A stretch of DNA of 5,033 bases, taken from contig CANQZF010000143.1 of the NCBI GenBank assembly GCA_947628265.1, positions 1 to 5,033 on the forward strand, read 5' to 3'. This DNA is from an uncultured Oscillospiraceae bacterium. GTDB taxonomy: Bacteria; Bacillota; Clostridia; Oscillospirales; Oscillospiraceae. Position 1 is the stretch's first letter, and each line of letters opens with the position of its first letter. Under the pieces are notes generated by a model. That model was not told the DNA's origin. It saw only the letters and a program-made list of their open reading frames with translations, and ran no database searches. This document shows positions 1-5,033 of this stretch, piece after piece. The position numbers were made by a program, and so were the translations under genes.

Positions 1-726
1 GGCACCGCCGCCGAGGTCACCATCAACTACGTCATCACCGACGTGGAGAAAAAGCGCAAGTTCGTCTGCGTGGACGTGAACGACATCCCCGAGATCGCCG
101 TGGTGGACCCGGATATGATGAGCACAATGCCCAAGTCCCTCACCGCCGCCACCGGCATGGACGCCCTCACCCACGCCATCGAGGGCTACATCACCGCCGG
201 ACACTGCGCCATCTCCGACATGTTCCACCTGGAGGCCATCCGCCTCATCTCCCAAAACCTCCGGGCCGCCGTCCAGAACGACCCCGACGGGCGGGAGGGC
301 ATGGCGCTGGGGCAGTATATCGCCGGAATGGGCTTCAGTAACGTGGGCCTCGGCATCGTCCACTCCATGGCCCACGGGCTCTCCGCCCTCTACGACACGC
401 CCCACGGCGTGGCGTGCGCCATCATCCTCCCCACCGGCCTTGAGTACAACGCCCCGGTGGCCGGGGAGCGCTATCGGGCCATCGGCAAGGCCATGCACGT
501 CCCCGGCATTGACATGATGACCGACCACCTGGCGGCCAAGGCCACCGTCGCCGCCGTGAAGAAGCTCTCCGCCGACGTGGGCATCCCCGCCGACCTCAAG
601 GGCATTTTGAAGGAGGAGGACATTGACTTTTTGGCCGAGTCCGCCTACGCCGACGCGTGCCGCCCCGGAAATCCCCGGGAGACAAGCGTTGAGGAGATCA
701 AGGAACTCTACCGCAGCCTTCTGTGA
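1..726 (+). CDS. fucO: Lactaldehyde reductase / 1,2-propanediol oxidoreductase, C-terminal part (5' end outside window)
   Basis: Group III iron-dependent alcohol dehydrogenase that reduces L-lactaldehyde to 1,2-propanediol with NADH, a cytoplasmic step of anaerobic fucose and rhamnose fermentation. The frame is open from base 1 to the TGA at 724-726, giving 241 residues. It begins GTAAEVTINYVITD, which I recognise as internal FucO sequence, so roughly 140 N-terminal residues, including the nucleotide-binding domain, lie upstream. The four metal ligands of the family can be placed: Asp54 and His58 (in MDALTHAIEGY), then His121 and His135 (in HSMAHGLSALYDTPHG), counting from base 1. Their spacings of 4, 63 and 14 residues equal those of E. 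coli FucO (Asp196, His200, His263, His277). ALGQYIAGMGFSNVGLG is also typical. The GTG at 43 is internal and not a start. The gene is probably transcribed with the next one, since no terminator is visible between them. Another 1,2-diol or short-chain alcohol substrate is possible, but similarity to true FucO is strong. Confidence 0.93.
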   Translation, partial: GTAAEVTINYVITDVEKKRKFVCVDVNDIPEIAVVDPDMMSTMPKSLTAATGMDALTHAIEGYITAGHCAISDMFHLEAIRLISQNLRAAVQNDPDGREGMALGQYIAGMGFSNVGLGIVHSMAHGLSALYDTPHGVACAIILPTGLEYNAPVAGERYRAIGKAMHVPGIDMMTDHLAAKATVAAVKKLSADVGIPADLKGILKEEDIDFLAESAYADACRPGNPRETSVEEIKELYRSLL

Positions 727-754
727 CACAAAAAACCTTCCCGGAGGAAACCCT

Positions 755-1162
755 ATGACCGTCCTTGTGATCGACGCCCAGGGGGGCGGCATCGGAAAAC
801 AGCTGGTGACCGCCCTGCGCCAGGAGCTGCCGGAGGCCAGAATTCTCGCCGTGGGCACCAACACCGCCGCCACCGCCGCCATGCTGAAGGCCGGGGCCCA
901 CGAGGCCGCCACGGGGGAGAACTCCGTGGTGGTGGCCTCCCGGGAGGCGGACGTCATCGTGGGGCCCGTGGGGATCGTCATCGCCGACTCCCTTCTCGGC
1001 GAGGTCACCCCGAAGATGGCCCTGGCCGTGGCCCAAAGCCGCGCCCGCCGGGTCCTCATCCCCTTCGACCACTGCAACAACGTGATCGTGGGCGTCCGGG
1101 ACTACTCCCCCGCCTCCCTCCTCCGCGCCGCCGTGGAGGAGATCAAAGCGTTTGCCCGGTAA
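755..1162 (+). CDS. DUF3842 family protein, function unknown
   Basis: Small cytoplasmic protein of 135 residues with no signal peptide or membrane segment. The sequence matches my memory of the DUF3842 family found in Clostridia. It opens with a beta strand and a glycine-rich loop (VLVIDAQGGGIGKQLV, residues 3-18), followed by VGTNTAATAAMLKAGA, ATGENSVVV, a repeated IVGPVGIVIADSLLGEVTPKM block (middle of the protein) and a late HCNN motif. The loop resembles the nucleotide-binding turn of a Rossmann fold, but binding is inference and no catalytic residues can be assigned. The start is ATG 755: GGAGGA at 743-748 lies six bases ahead, and residues encoded upstream in the same frame overlap fucO and look like out-of-frame translation. 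The gene begins 28 bases after fucO and ends 14 bases before a strong terminator, so it is likely the last gene of that transcript. A role in diol or aldehyde metabolism is only suggested by position. Confidence 0.85.
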   Translation: MTVLVIDAQGGGIGKQLVTALRQELPEARILAVGTNTAATAAMLKAGAHEAATGENSVVVASREADVIVGPVGIVIADSLLGEVTPKMALAVAQSRARRVLIPFDHCNNVIVGVRDYSPASLLRAAVEEIKAFAR

Positions 1163-1176
1163 ACCCCAAAAACAAG

Positions 1177-1213
1177 AAAAATCCCTGAATTTCGCGAAAT
1201 TCAGGGATTTTTT
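1177..1213. terminator. Bidirectional Rho-independent terminator between convergent genes
   Basis: Bases 1177-1194 and 1195-1212 are exact reverse complements, forming a 36-base perfect palindrome with core CTGAATTTCGCGAAATTCAG. On the plus strand it ends in a run of six T (1208-1213), suited to ending the fucO/DUF3842 transcript. On the minus strand the A-rich bases before 1182 read as TTTTTCTTGTTTTT, suited to ending the ybaB transcript, whose stop is 26 bases away. With convergent genes on both sides, one element serving both strands is the natural reading. Confidence 0.9.
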
Positions 1214-1238
1214 ATGTGCGTCCTATTGCCGGAAGGCT

Positions 1239-1586
1239 TTAAAAGCCCAAACCTCCCGTCAATTTCCCCATGGCGGCGGCCATCTCGGAGGTTGCCTTGG
1301 AGAGGGCCTCGTTGACGGCGGCCATCACGGCGTCGGAGAGCATCTCCGCGTCCTCGGGGCTCTCGGCGTCGATGACGGCGTCGGGGTCCAGCTCCAGCTT
1401 AGTGAGCTCCTTTTTGCCGTTGACGGTGGCGGTCACCATGCCGCCGCCGGCGGAGGCGGAGAACTCCCGCTCCTCGATCTCCTGCTGCTGGCGGAGCATC
1501 TCCTGCTGCATCCGCTGGGCCTGTTTCAGCATGTTCATATTCATCCCGCCGGGCATCCGCCCCCCGGGAAATCCGCCCTTTGCCAT
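1239..1586 (-). CDS. ybaB: YbaB/EbfC family nucleoid-associated protein
   Basis: Small DNA-binding protein of 115 residues. Family members form dimers that bind DNA and are thought to affect nucleoid structure and gene expression. It starts with a Gly/Met-rich segment (MAKGGFPGGRMPGG), then the typical amphipathic helix (NMLKQAQRMQQEMLRQQQEI, residues about 18-37), the beta region (SASAGGGMVTATVNGKKELTKLELDP) and a C-terminal helix with AVMAAVNEAL. Length and order match the family. I chose ATG 1586 because AGGAGGT lies at 1600-1594, seven bases upstream, and because family proteins begin with this segment. An in-frame ATG at 1658 would add 24 unrelated residues across an AT-rich likely promoter and part of a hairpin. 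It follows dnaX, as yaaK does in Bacillus, but after an unusually long 239-base gap. recR, which follows in Bacillus, is absent: the next gene is convergent. Confidence 0.93.
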   Translation of the reverse strand: MAKGGFPGGRMPGGMNMNMLKQAQRMQQEMLRQQQEIEEREFSASAGGGMVTATVNGKKELTKLELDPDAVIDAESPEDAEMLSDAVMAAVNEALSKATSEMAAAMGKLTGGLGF

Positions 1587-1611
1587 ACTGTGTACCTCCT
1601 GATTTATTAAG

Positions 1612-1640
1612 ATTTCAGTTTTCAAAAAACTCAAATTCAA
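1612..1640 (-). promoter_or_regulatory. Possible weak promoter for ybaB
   Basis: On the minus strand TTGAAT (1640-1635) and TGAAAT (1617-1612) are 17 bases apart, within an AT-rich stretch directly ahead of the ybaB ribosome binding site. The -35 is fair and the -10 poor (4 of 6). Given the long gap and the hairpins after dnaX, a separate promoter is plausible. In such AT-rich sequence other pairings are possible, so this is tentative. Confidence 0.3.
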
Positions 1641-1642
1641 TA

Positions 1643-1673
1643 TTTTTTGCGAGGACATGTGCCTCGCAAAAAA
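1643..1673. repeat. Inverted repeat A in the dnaX-ybaB gap
   Basis: TTTTTTGCGAGG (1643-1654) and CCTCGCAAAAAA (1662-1673) are perfect 12-base arms around a 7-base loop. T runs lead and A runs follow on both strands, so it is not a standard terminator in either direction. It sits just upstream of the suggested ybaB promoter. Confidence 0.8.
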
Positions 1674-1680
1674 TCCCTTT

Positions 1681-1726
1681 TGTCGCCCAAGTGTGCGGCC
1701 CTTCGGGCCGTGCGCGCAGGGCGACA
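1681..1726. repeat. Inverted repeat B, long two-part hairpin in the dnaX-ybaB gap
   Basis: Outer arms TGTCGCCC (1681-1688) and GGGCGACA (1719-1726) enclose an inner stem CGGCCC (1696-1701) / GGGCCG (1705-1710) with loop TTC. Between them, 1691-1695 and 1711-1715 can pair using two G-C and three G-U pairs, but only if the plus strand is the RNA. On the minus strand those three positions become A-C mismatches. No U tract follows. Confidence 0.75.
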
Positions 1727-1729
1727 GCA

Positions 1730-1772
1730 GGGAAATTTATTCTGAATTCCGCAGAATTCAGAATAATTTCCC
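1730..1772. repeat. Inverted repeat C, EcoRI-site palindrome in the dnaX-ybaB gap
   Basis: Arms 1730-1749 and 1754-1772 pair along their whole length with one extra T on the left side and a CGCA loop. The core CTGAATTCCGCAGAATTCAG (1742-1761) is identical at 17 of 20 positions to the core of the terminator at 1185-1204. It has no T run following the stem on either strand. Confidence 0.8.
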
Positions 1773-1787
1773 GCACGCATCCAAATT

Positions 1788-1821
1788 GGCATTGAAAGGC
1801 CGCTTCGCGGCCTTTCAAGCC
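1788..1821. repeat. Inverted repeat D, hairpin directly after dnaX
   Basis: Arms TTGAAAGGCCGC (1792-1803) and GCGGCCTTTCAA (1807-1818) are perfect, and GGC/GCC at the outside extend the stem to 15 pairs with one bulged A (1791). It begins four bases after the dnaX stop on the minus strand. The minus-strand tip reads GCGAAGC, a sequence known to form an unusually stable mini-hairpin. There is no U tract, so it may protect the dnaX mRNA 3' end or pause polymerase; it is not a standard terminator. Confidence 0.75.
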
Positions 1822-1825
1822 AGCC

Positions 1826-3508
1826 TCATTTAAATTTTACGATCCCGTCGAATTTCGCAAGCTCATCCAGGGAGTCCTTTGCCGGGGCGGCCTTGTCCGG
1901 CATCCCCACGGCCACCGCCACGTTGACGCCGTGGCCCAGCACCTCCAGGACCGCTTTCGTCACGGCGGCCTTCACCTGGGAGGTGTCCACCATCATCCGC
2001 ACGAAGGCGTTTTTGGCGTGGAGCACCAGGTCCTGCCCCAGAAGCTCCGGGGAGACGTTGTCCGGGTTTGCCAAAAAGGTGTAGCCGCCCCCCTCCAGGC
2101 TCTGCTCGCAGCGCTTCAAGACGCTCCCCCACCAGCCCGTGTCCTCCGTAGGCGCGGGGGCGGGATCGGCCCTCCGGGGCTCCGGCGCGGCGGGGGCTTG
2201 GCTTTGGGGCCGGGGCTCCGGCCTTACGGGCTCCGGCGTGTATTCCTCCGGCTCCGGGGGGATGTCCGCGTCCTCCCAGGGGGGCGGGGCGTCCATATCC
2301 TCCACGGGCGGGGCCTCATAGGCGGGCTTTTGGGGCTTTTCCGGGGCCCTGGCCGCAATCTCCGGGGCCTTGGGGGCGGTTTGAGGGGCCTCCGCCGGGG
2401 CGTAGGCCGCCGGGGCGCGGTAGGACCCCGCCAGGGTCCCCGCCAGCTTCATGAGGGTCAGCTCCGTCTTCACCCGCTTGTCCCGGGCGTCCCGCATGGT
2501 GTCGGCGGCCTCCTGCAGGGCCTCCGCCGCCGCCAAAAGCCGCCCGGTGTCCACCCCGGCGGAGAGCTCCGTGAGCCTCCCGGCGTCAAAGGCCCCGGTG
2601 AGCATGGCCTTCCCGCCCTCCGGGGCCACCCGGATCACCAGCATATCCCGGAGGAGGGACAAGAGATCGTTCAAAACGGAGACGCTCTCCGCGCCGCCGT
2701 AGTAGAGCTTATCAAAGAGGGCCAGCGCCCCGGAGAGGTCGTCCCGGGTCAGCGCTTGCCAGAGCCGCACGGTGTTTTCCGTCCCCATGAGGCCCACGGA
2801 GGCCATCACCGCCGCCTCGTCCACCGTGTCGGAGGCCGCGCACTGATCGAGAAGGGAGAGGGCGTCCCGCATGGACCCGTCGGCAAGGCGGGAGAGGAGC
2901 GCCGCCGCCCCCTCGGTCAGGGTGAAGCCCTCCTGAGAGGCCACGTAGAGGAGCCTTTTGGCGATGTCCTCCGGCGCGATGCGGCGGAAGGAGAAGTGCT
3001 GGCACCGGGAGAGGATGGTGGCCGGGACCTTATTAAGCTCCGTGGTGGCCAGGATAAAGACCAGGTGCTCCGGCGGCTCCTCCAAAATCTTCAACAGCGC
3101 GTTGAAGGCGGAGGTGGAGAGCATGTGGACCTCGTCGATGATGTAGACCCGCTTTCGGACCTCGGCGGGGGTGTAGACGGCCTCGTCCCGGATGGCCCGG
3201 ATGTTGTCCACGCCGTTGTTGGAGGCGGCGTCGATCTCCACCACGTCCAATATGGCCCCGGACTCGATGCCCCGGCACGCCTCGCACTGGTTGCAGGGGT
3301 CGCCGTCCACCGGGTGGAGGCAGTTTAGCGCCCGGGAGAGGATCTTGGCGCAGGTGGTCTTGCCGGTCCCGCGCGTCCCCACGAAGAGGTAGGCGTGGGA
3401 GGTCCGCCCCGCAGCCACCTGGCGGCGCAGCGTTCCCGTTATGTGCTCCTGCCCCACCACGTCCTCAAACCGCCTGGGCCTGTATTTTCTGTACAGCGCC
3501 TGATACAT
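1826..3508 (-). CDS. dnaX: DNA polymerase III subunit gamma/tau (clamp loader)
   Basis: ATPase subunit of the replication clamp loader, which opens and places the beta clamp on DNA and links polymerase cores to the helicase. The protein has 560 residues, close to the Bacillus length. In order: the family opening MYQALYRKYRPRRF, Walker A GTRGTGKT (44-51), the four zinc cysteines (63, 72, 75, 78; CNQCEAC), Walker B VYIIDE (121-126), the SRC arginine-finger motif (167-169), the clamp-loader lid and collar to about residue 360, a Pro/Ala/Glu-rich linker (about 362-453) and a compact C-terminal domain (454-560). Start ATG 3508 has GGAGG (3518-3514) five bases ahead; an in-frame ATG at 3547 would add 13 non-family residues. 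I see no A6 or T6 slippage heptamer, so one full-length product is expected. The gene lies 45 bases after the SRP RNA terminator with no clear promoter of its own, so read-through from the SRP promoter is likely. Confidence 0.97.
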   Translation of the reverse strand: MYQALYRKYRPRRFEDVVGQEHITGTLRRQVAAGRTSHAYLFVGTRGTGKTTCAKILSRALNCLHPVDGDPCNQCEACRGIESGAILDVVEIDAASNNGVDNIRAIRDEAVYTPAEVRKRVYIIDEVHMLSTSAFNALLKILEEPPEHLVFILATTELNKVPATILSRCQHFSFRRIAPEDIAKRLLYVASQEGFTLTEGAAALLSRLADGSMRDALSLLDQCAASDTVDEAAVMASVGLMGTENTVRLWQALTRDDLSGALALFDKLYYGGAESVSVLNDLLSLLRDMLVIRVAPEGGKAMLTGAFDAGRLTELSAGVDTGRLLAAAEALQEAADTMRDARDKRVKTELTLMKLAGTLAGSYRAPAAYAPAEAPQTAPKAPEIAARAPEKPQKPAYEAPPVEDMDAPPPWEDADIPPEPEEYTPEPVRPEPRPQSQAPAAPEPRRADPAPAPTEDTGWWGSVLKRCEQSLEGGGYTFLANPDNVSPELLGQDLVLHAKNAFVRMMVDTSQVKAAVTKAVLEVLGHGVNVAVAVGMPDKAAPAKDSLDELAKFDGIVKFK

Positions 3509-3553
3509 ACGCCCCTCCAATGTCCAGTCCAACGTCCAAAGACCCAAATACTC

Positions 3554-3582
3554 AAAAGGCCCGGTTTTGACCGGGCCTTTTT
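3554..3582 (-). terminator. Terminator of the SRP RNA, ahead of dnaX
   Basis: AAAAGGCCCGGT (3554-3565) and ACCGGGCCTTTT (3570-3581) form a 12-pair stem with a 4-base loop directly after the SRP RNA 3' end. On the minus strand the stem ends in only four T followed by GAG, a short U tract. That suggests incomplete termination and some read-through into dnaX. The plus strand has five T, but no plus-strand gene ends here. Confidence 0.85.
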
Positions 3583-3886
3583 GTTACGGCGCATGGCAGA
3601 GCCGCGAACCTGCCTTTGGCAAATACGATATACCCGGAACACACGGCCACGACTCAGGACCGGCTCCCTCGCGGCACACGCGGGTTTGCGCTTAATGCTG
3701 CTCGGTTCCCCGCCTGACATGGTTCACGCTCCTGCGTTGCGCGAGACCGGCCCATCAACGCCGGTACCGTGCGGCTGGCGGCACATCGCAAAACCGGGGG
3801 CAGGAATTCATCCCCGCTGTAGCGGCTTGCGGGTCACAGGGCACCGCTGTCTCCCCGACTATCGCGGCTCGGCCCCGCGCCGTAAC
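3583..3886 (-). ncRNA. ffs: Signal recognition particle RNA, large Bacillus/Clostridium type
   Basis: RNA scaffold of the signal recognition particle, which binds Ffh and delivers ribosomes making membrane or secreted proteins to FtsY. On the minus strand the ends GTTACGGCGC (3886-3877) and GCGCCGTAAC (3592-3583) pair perfectly, and GAGCCGCG (3870-3863) pairs with CGCGGCTC (3606-3599). The Alu-type domain is seen in GCGGTGCCCTGTGACCCGCA and the following GGGGATGAATTCC. The Ffh-binding domain IV is at 3720-3695: ATGTCAGG, stem CGG, tetraloop GGAA, stem CCG, then AGCAGCAT. Its internal-loop bases equal those of E. coli 4.5S RNA, while the apical stem is changed on both sides (UCC/GGA to CGG/CCG), a compensating change that supports function. 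About 304 bases by end pairing, somewhat longer than the 271-base Bacillus scRNA; mature ends may be trimmed. Its place upstream of dnaX matches Bacillus. Open frames on either strand here are shadows. Confidence 0.96.
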
Positions 3887-3895
3887 GTACCACTC

Positions 3896-3924
3896 ATTAT
3901 AAACGGTTTTCAAAAAAATATCAA
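3896..3924 (-). promoter_or_regulatory. Sigma-A type promoter of the SRP RNA
   Basis: On the minus strand TTGATA (3924-3919) and a perfect TATAAT (3901-3896) are separated by 17 bases, mostly A/T. Transcription would start near 3888, a few bases from the paired 5' end of the SRP RNA. A near-consensus promoter is expected for an abundant stable RNA. A 10-base palindrome AATAGCTATT (3923-3932) touches the -35 box; its meaning is unknown. Confidence 0.9.
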
Positions 3925-3999
3925 TAGCTATTTTCGCCCCATCTCCGGGCGGGATATTCCATATATAGTAGTATGTCGTTATTTTCAGCGGGAAATGCC

Positions 4000-4028
4000 T
4001 TGACATTATGTAAATTGGGGATTAAAAT
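4000..4028 (+). promoter_or_regulatory. Sigma-A type promoter of rny
   Basis: Consensus TTGACA (4000-4005) and TAAAAT (4023-4028, 5 of 6) are separated by 17 bases. A start near 4035 gives an untranslated leader of about 105 bases before rny. It is divergent from the SRP RNA promoter, the two -35 boxes being 75 bases apart. Nothing else in 3925-3999 is clear to me beyond a short GC-rich inverted repeat around 3935-3952. Confidence 0.85.
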
Positions 4029-4070
4029 AGAGGATGGTATTTTTTCGAAATTTATACCCTTCCGCTTGTG

Positions 4071-4089
4071 GGGGTATTTAGGGGTATTT
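4071..4089 (+). repeat. Tandem GGGGTATTT repeat in the rny leader
   Basis: GGGGTATTT occurs twice with a 10-base period (4071-4079, 4081-4089). An upstream ATACCC (4054-4059) can pair with the GGGTAT of either copy, giving two alternative weak stems of six to seven pairs in the rny leader. Whether this has a role is unknown, and no known riboswitch fits. Confidence 0.55.
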
Positions 4090-4140
4090 CGGAATGAATA
4101 ACATACTTACAATTTTTATAGGGAGGTGTATTTTACCGGC

Positions 4141-5033
4141 ATGTGGTATTATTACGTGATCACCGCGATCGTCGCCCTTGCCGTGGGCGCGGGGCTCGTT
4201 GTGGCCCTCTACCGCGCCAAGGCCAAGCGCGACGCTAAGACCATAGTGGACGCCGAGGAACAGGCAAAGCAGATCATCAACGACGCCATCAAGAGCGCCG
4301 AAAGCAAGAAGCGCGAGGCGCTTTTGGAGGCCAAGGAGGAGATCCACCGGGACCGGGCCGAGTACGAGCGCGAGGTCAAGGAGCGCCGGGCAGAGCTTTC
4401 CAAGCAGGAGCGGAGGCTCCAGCAGAAAGAGGAGACCTTAGATAAGAAAAACGAGGCCCTGGAGCGCAAGAACGAACAGGCCCAGAAGAAGCTCAACGAC
4501 CTGGACGCCGCCCGGGAAGAAGTTGCCTTAGTCAAGAAGAGCCAGCTGGAGATGCTGGAGAAGATCTCCGGCTACACCGTGGAGGAGGCCAAGAGCTACC
4601 TCATCAAGAACGTGGAGTCCGAGTGCACCCACGAGGCCGCTTTAAAAATCAAGGAGATCGAGGCCCATTACAAGGAGGAGGCCGACGAGAAGGCCCGGGA
4701 GATCATCACCCTTGCCATTCAGCGCTGCGCCGCCGACCACGCGGCCGAAGCCACCGTCAGTGTGGTTCCCCTGCCCAATGACGAGATGAAGGGCCGCATC
4801 ATAGGCCGCGAGGGGCGGAACATCCGCTCCATTGAAAACCTCACAGGCGTCGACCTCATCATCGACGACACGCCGGAGGCCATCACCGTCTCCTGCTTCG
4901 ATCCCGTGCGCCGGGAGATCGCCCGCCTTGCCCTGGAGAAGCTCATCCAGGACGGGCGCATCCACCCCACCCGCATCGAGGAGATGGTGGAGAAGGCCCG
5001 CCGGGAGGTGGACGCCACCATCAAGGCCGAGGG
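4141..5033 (+). CDS. rny: Ribonuclease Y, N-terminal part (3' end outside window)
   Basis: Membrane-anchored endoribonuclease that starts mRNA decay in Firmicutes. The frame is open from ATG 4141 to the window end, 297 of the usual 510-520 residues. It shows an N-terminal membrane helix (residues about 3-23, YYVITAIVALAVGAGLVVAL) followed by basic residues, a long charged coiled coil rich in Lys/Glu/Arg (about 25-200), and a KH RNA-binding domain with MKGRIIGREGRN (GxxG at 222-225) and SIENLTGVDLIIDDTPEAI. The catalytic HD domain would follow outside the window. The nearest Shine-Dalgarno, GGGAGGT (4121-4127), is 13 bases ahead, longer than usual. I see no in-frame ATG, GTG or TTG that gives better spacing, so ATG 4141 is kept. 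It is transcribed divergently from the SRP RNA by its own promoter and is not in an operon with upstream genes. Confidence 0.97.
   Translation, partial: MWYYYVITAIVALAVGAGLVVALYRAKAKRDAKTIVDAEEQAKQIINDAIKSAESKKREALLEAKEEIHRDRAEYEREVKERRAELSKQERRLQQKEETLDKKNEALERKNEQAQKKLNDLDAAREEVALVKKSQLEMLEKISGYTVEEAKSYLIKNVESECTHEAALKIKEIEAHYKEEADEKAREIITLAIQRCAADHAAEATVSVVPLPNDEMKGRIIGREGRNIRSIENLTGVDLIIDDTPEAITVSCFDPVRREIARLALEKLIQDGRIHPTRIEEMVEKARREVDATIKAE

Noticed and set aside
1587..1658. 24-residue N-terminal extension of YbaB from ATG 1658
   Set aside because: The extension is not family-like, and the strong Shine-Dalgarno at 1600-1594 fits ATG 1586.
1643..1673. Hairpin A as a transcription terminator
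   Set aside because: T runs precede and A runs follow the stem on both strands, the reverse of a Rho-independent terminator.
1931..3328. 465-residue open frame on the plus strand opposite dnaX
   Set aside because: It is antisense to a clear dnaX, has low-complexity Gly/Arg/Leu/His-rich composition from GC-rich codons, and shows no recognisable domain or ribosome binding site.
1826..3508. Programmed frameshift in dnaX giving a short gamma form
   Set aside because: I found no A6 or T6 slippage heptamer with a following stem in the coding strand; the longest runs are five bases.
3509..3547. 13-residue N-terminal extension of DnaX from ATG 3547
   Set aside because: DnaX proteins start at MYQALYRK, and GGAGG is correctly placed for ATG 3508.
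3395..4003. Plus-strand open frame of 202 residues and minus-strand frames over 3439-4006
   Set aside because: They lie across the SRP RNA, its promoter and the dnaX start; the RNA explains the sequence and the proteins resemble nothing.
4078..5024. Several minus-strand open frames opposite rny
   Set aside because: They are shadows of the rny reading frame, which is long, continuous and matches RNase Y through membrane helix, coiled coil and KH domain.

Overview
The window looks like ordinary core chromosome from a high-GC member of the Firmicutes (class Clostridia; the Oscillospiraceae are my best guess). The evidence is a large SRP RNA with an Alu-type domain directly upstream of dnaX, then ybaB (the Bacillus-type order scr-dnaX-yaaK), together with RNase Y, a DUF3842-like protein and strong GGAGG ribosome binding sites. 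The genes are GC-rich and the promoters lie in short AT-rich islands. The genus call is inference.

Layout. Positions 1-726 (+) hold the C-terminal part of an iron-dependent lactaldehyde reductase / 1,2-propanediol oxidoreductase (fucO), whose start lies before the window. A small DUF3842-type gene (755-1162, +) follows after 28 bases. Both point toward a perfect-palindrome bidirectional terminator (1177-1213), which they share with the convergent minus-strand cluster. Read on the minus strand, that cluster is: SRP RNA promoter (3924-3896), SRP RNA (about 3886-3583), SRP terminator (3582-3554), dnaX (3508-1826), a 239-base hairpin-rich gap, and ybaB (1586-1239). A 254-base AT-rich divergent intergenic region (3887-4140) carries the SRP RNA promoter on the minus strand and a near-consensus promoter on the plus strand. 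The latter drives rny (4141 to the window end), which is truncated before its HD nuclease domain.

Function. The minus-strand cluster joins protein targeting (SRP RNA) to replication (the DnaX clamp-loader subunit) and a nucleoid-associated protein (YbaB). RNase Y is the membrane-anchored endoribonuclease that starts mRNA decay. FucO belongs to fucose/rhamnose fermentation, where it reduces lactaldehyde to 1,2-propanediol.

I see no mobile element, CRISPR array, tRNA or new enzymatic system. The least explained parts are the four consecutive inverted repeats between dnaX and ybaB, one of which shares a 20-base palindromic core (17 of 20 identical) with the terminator 550 bases away, and the leaky-looking terminator between SRP RNA and dnaX.
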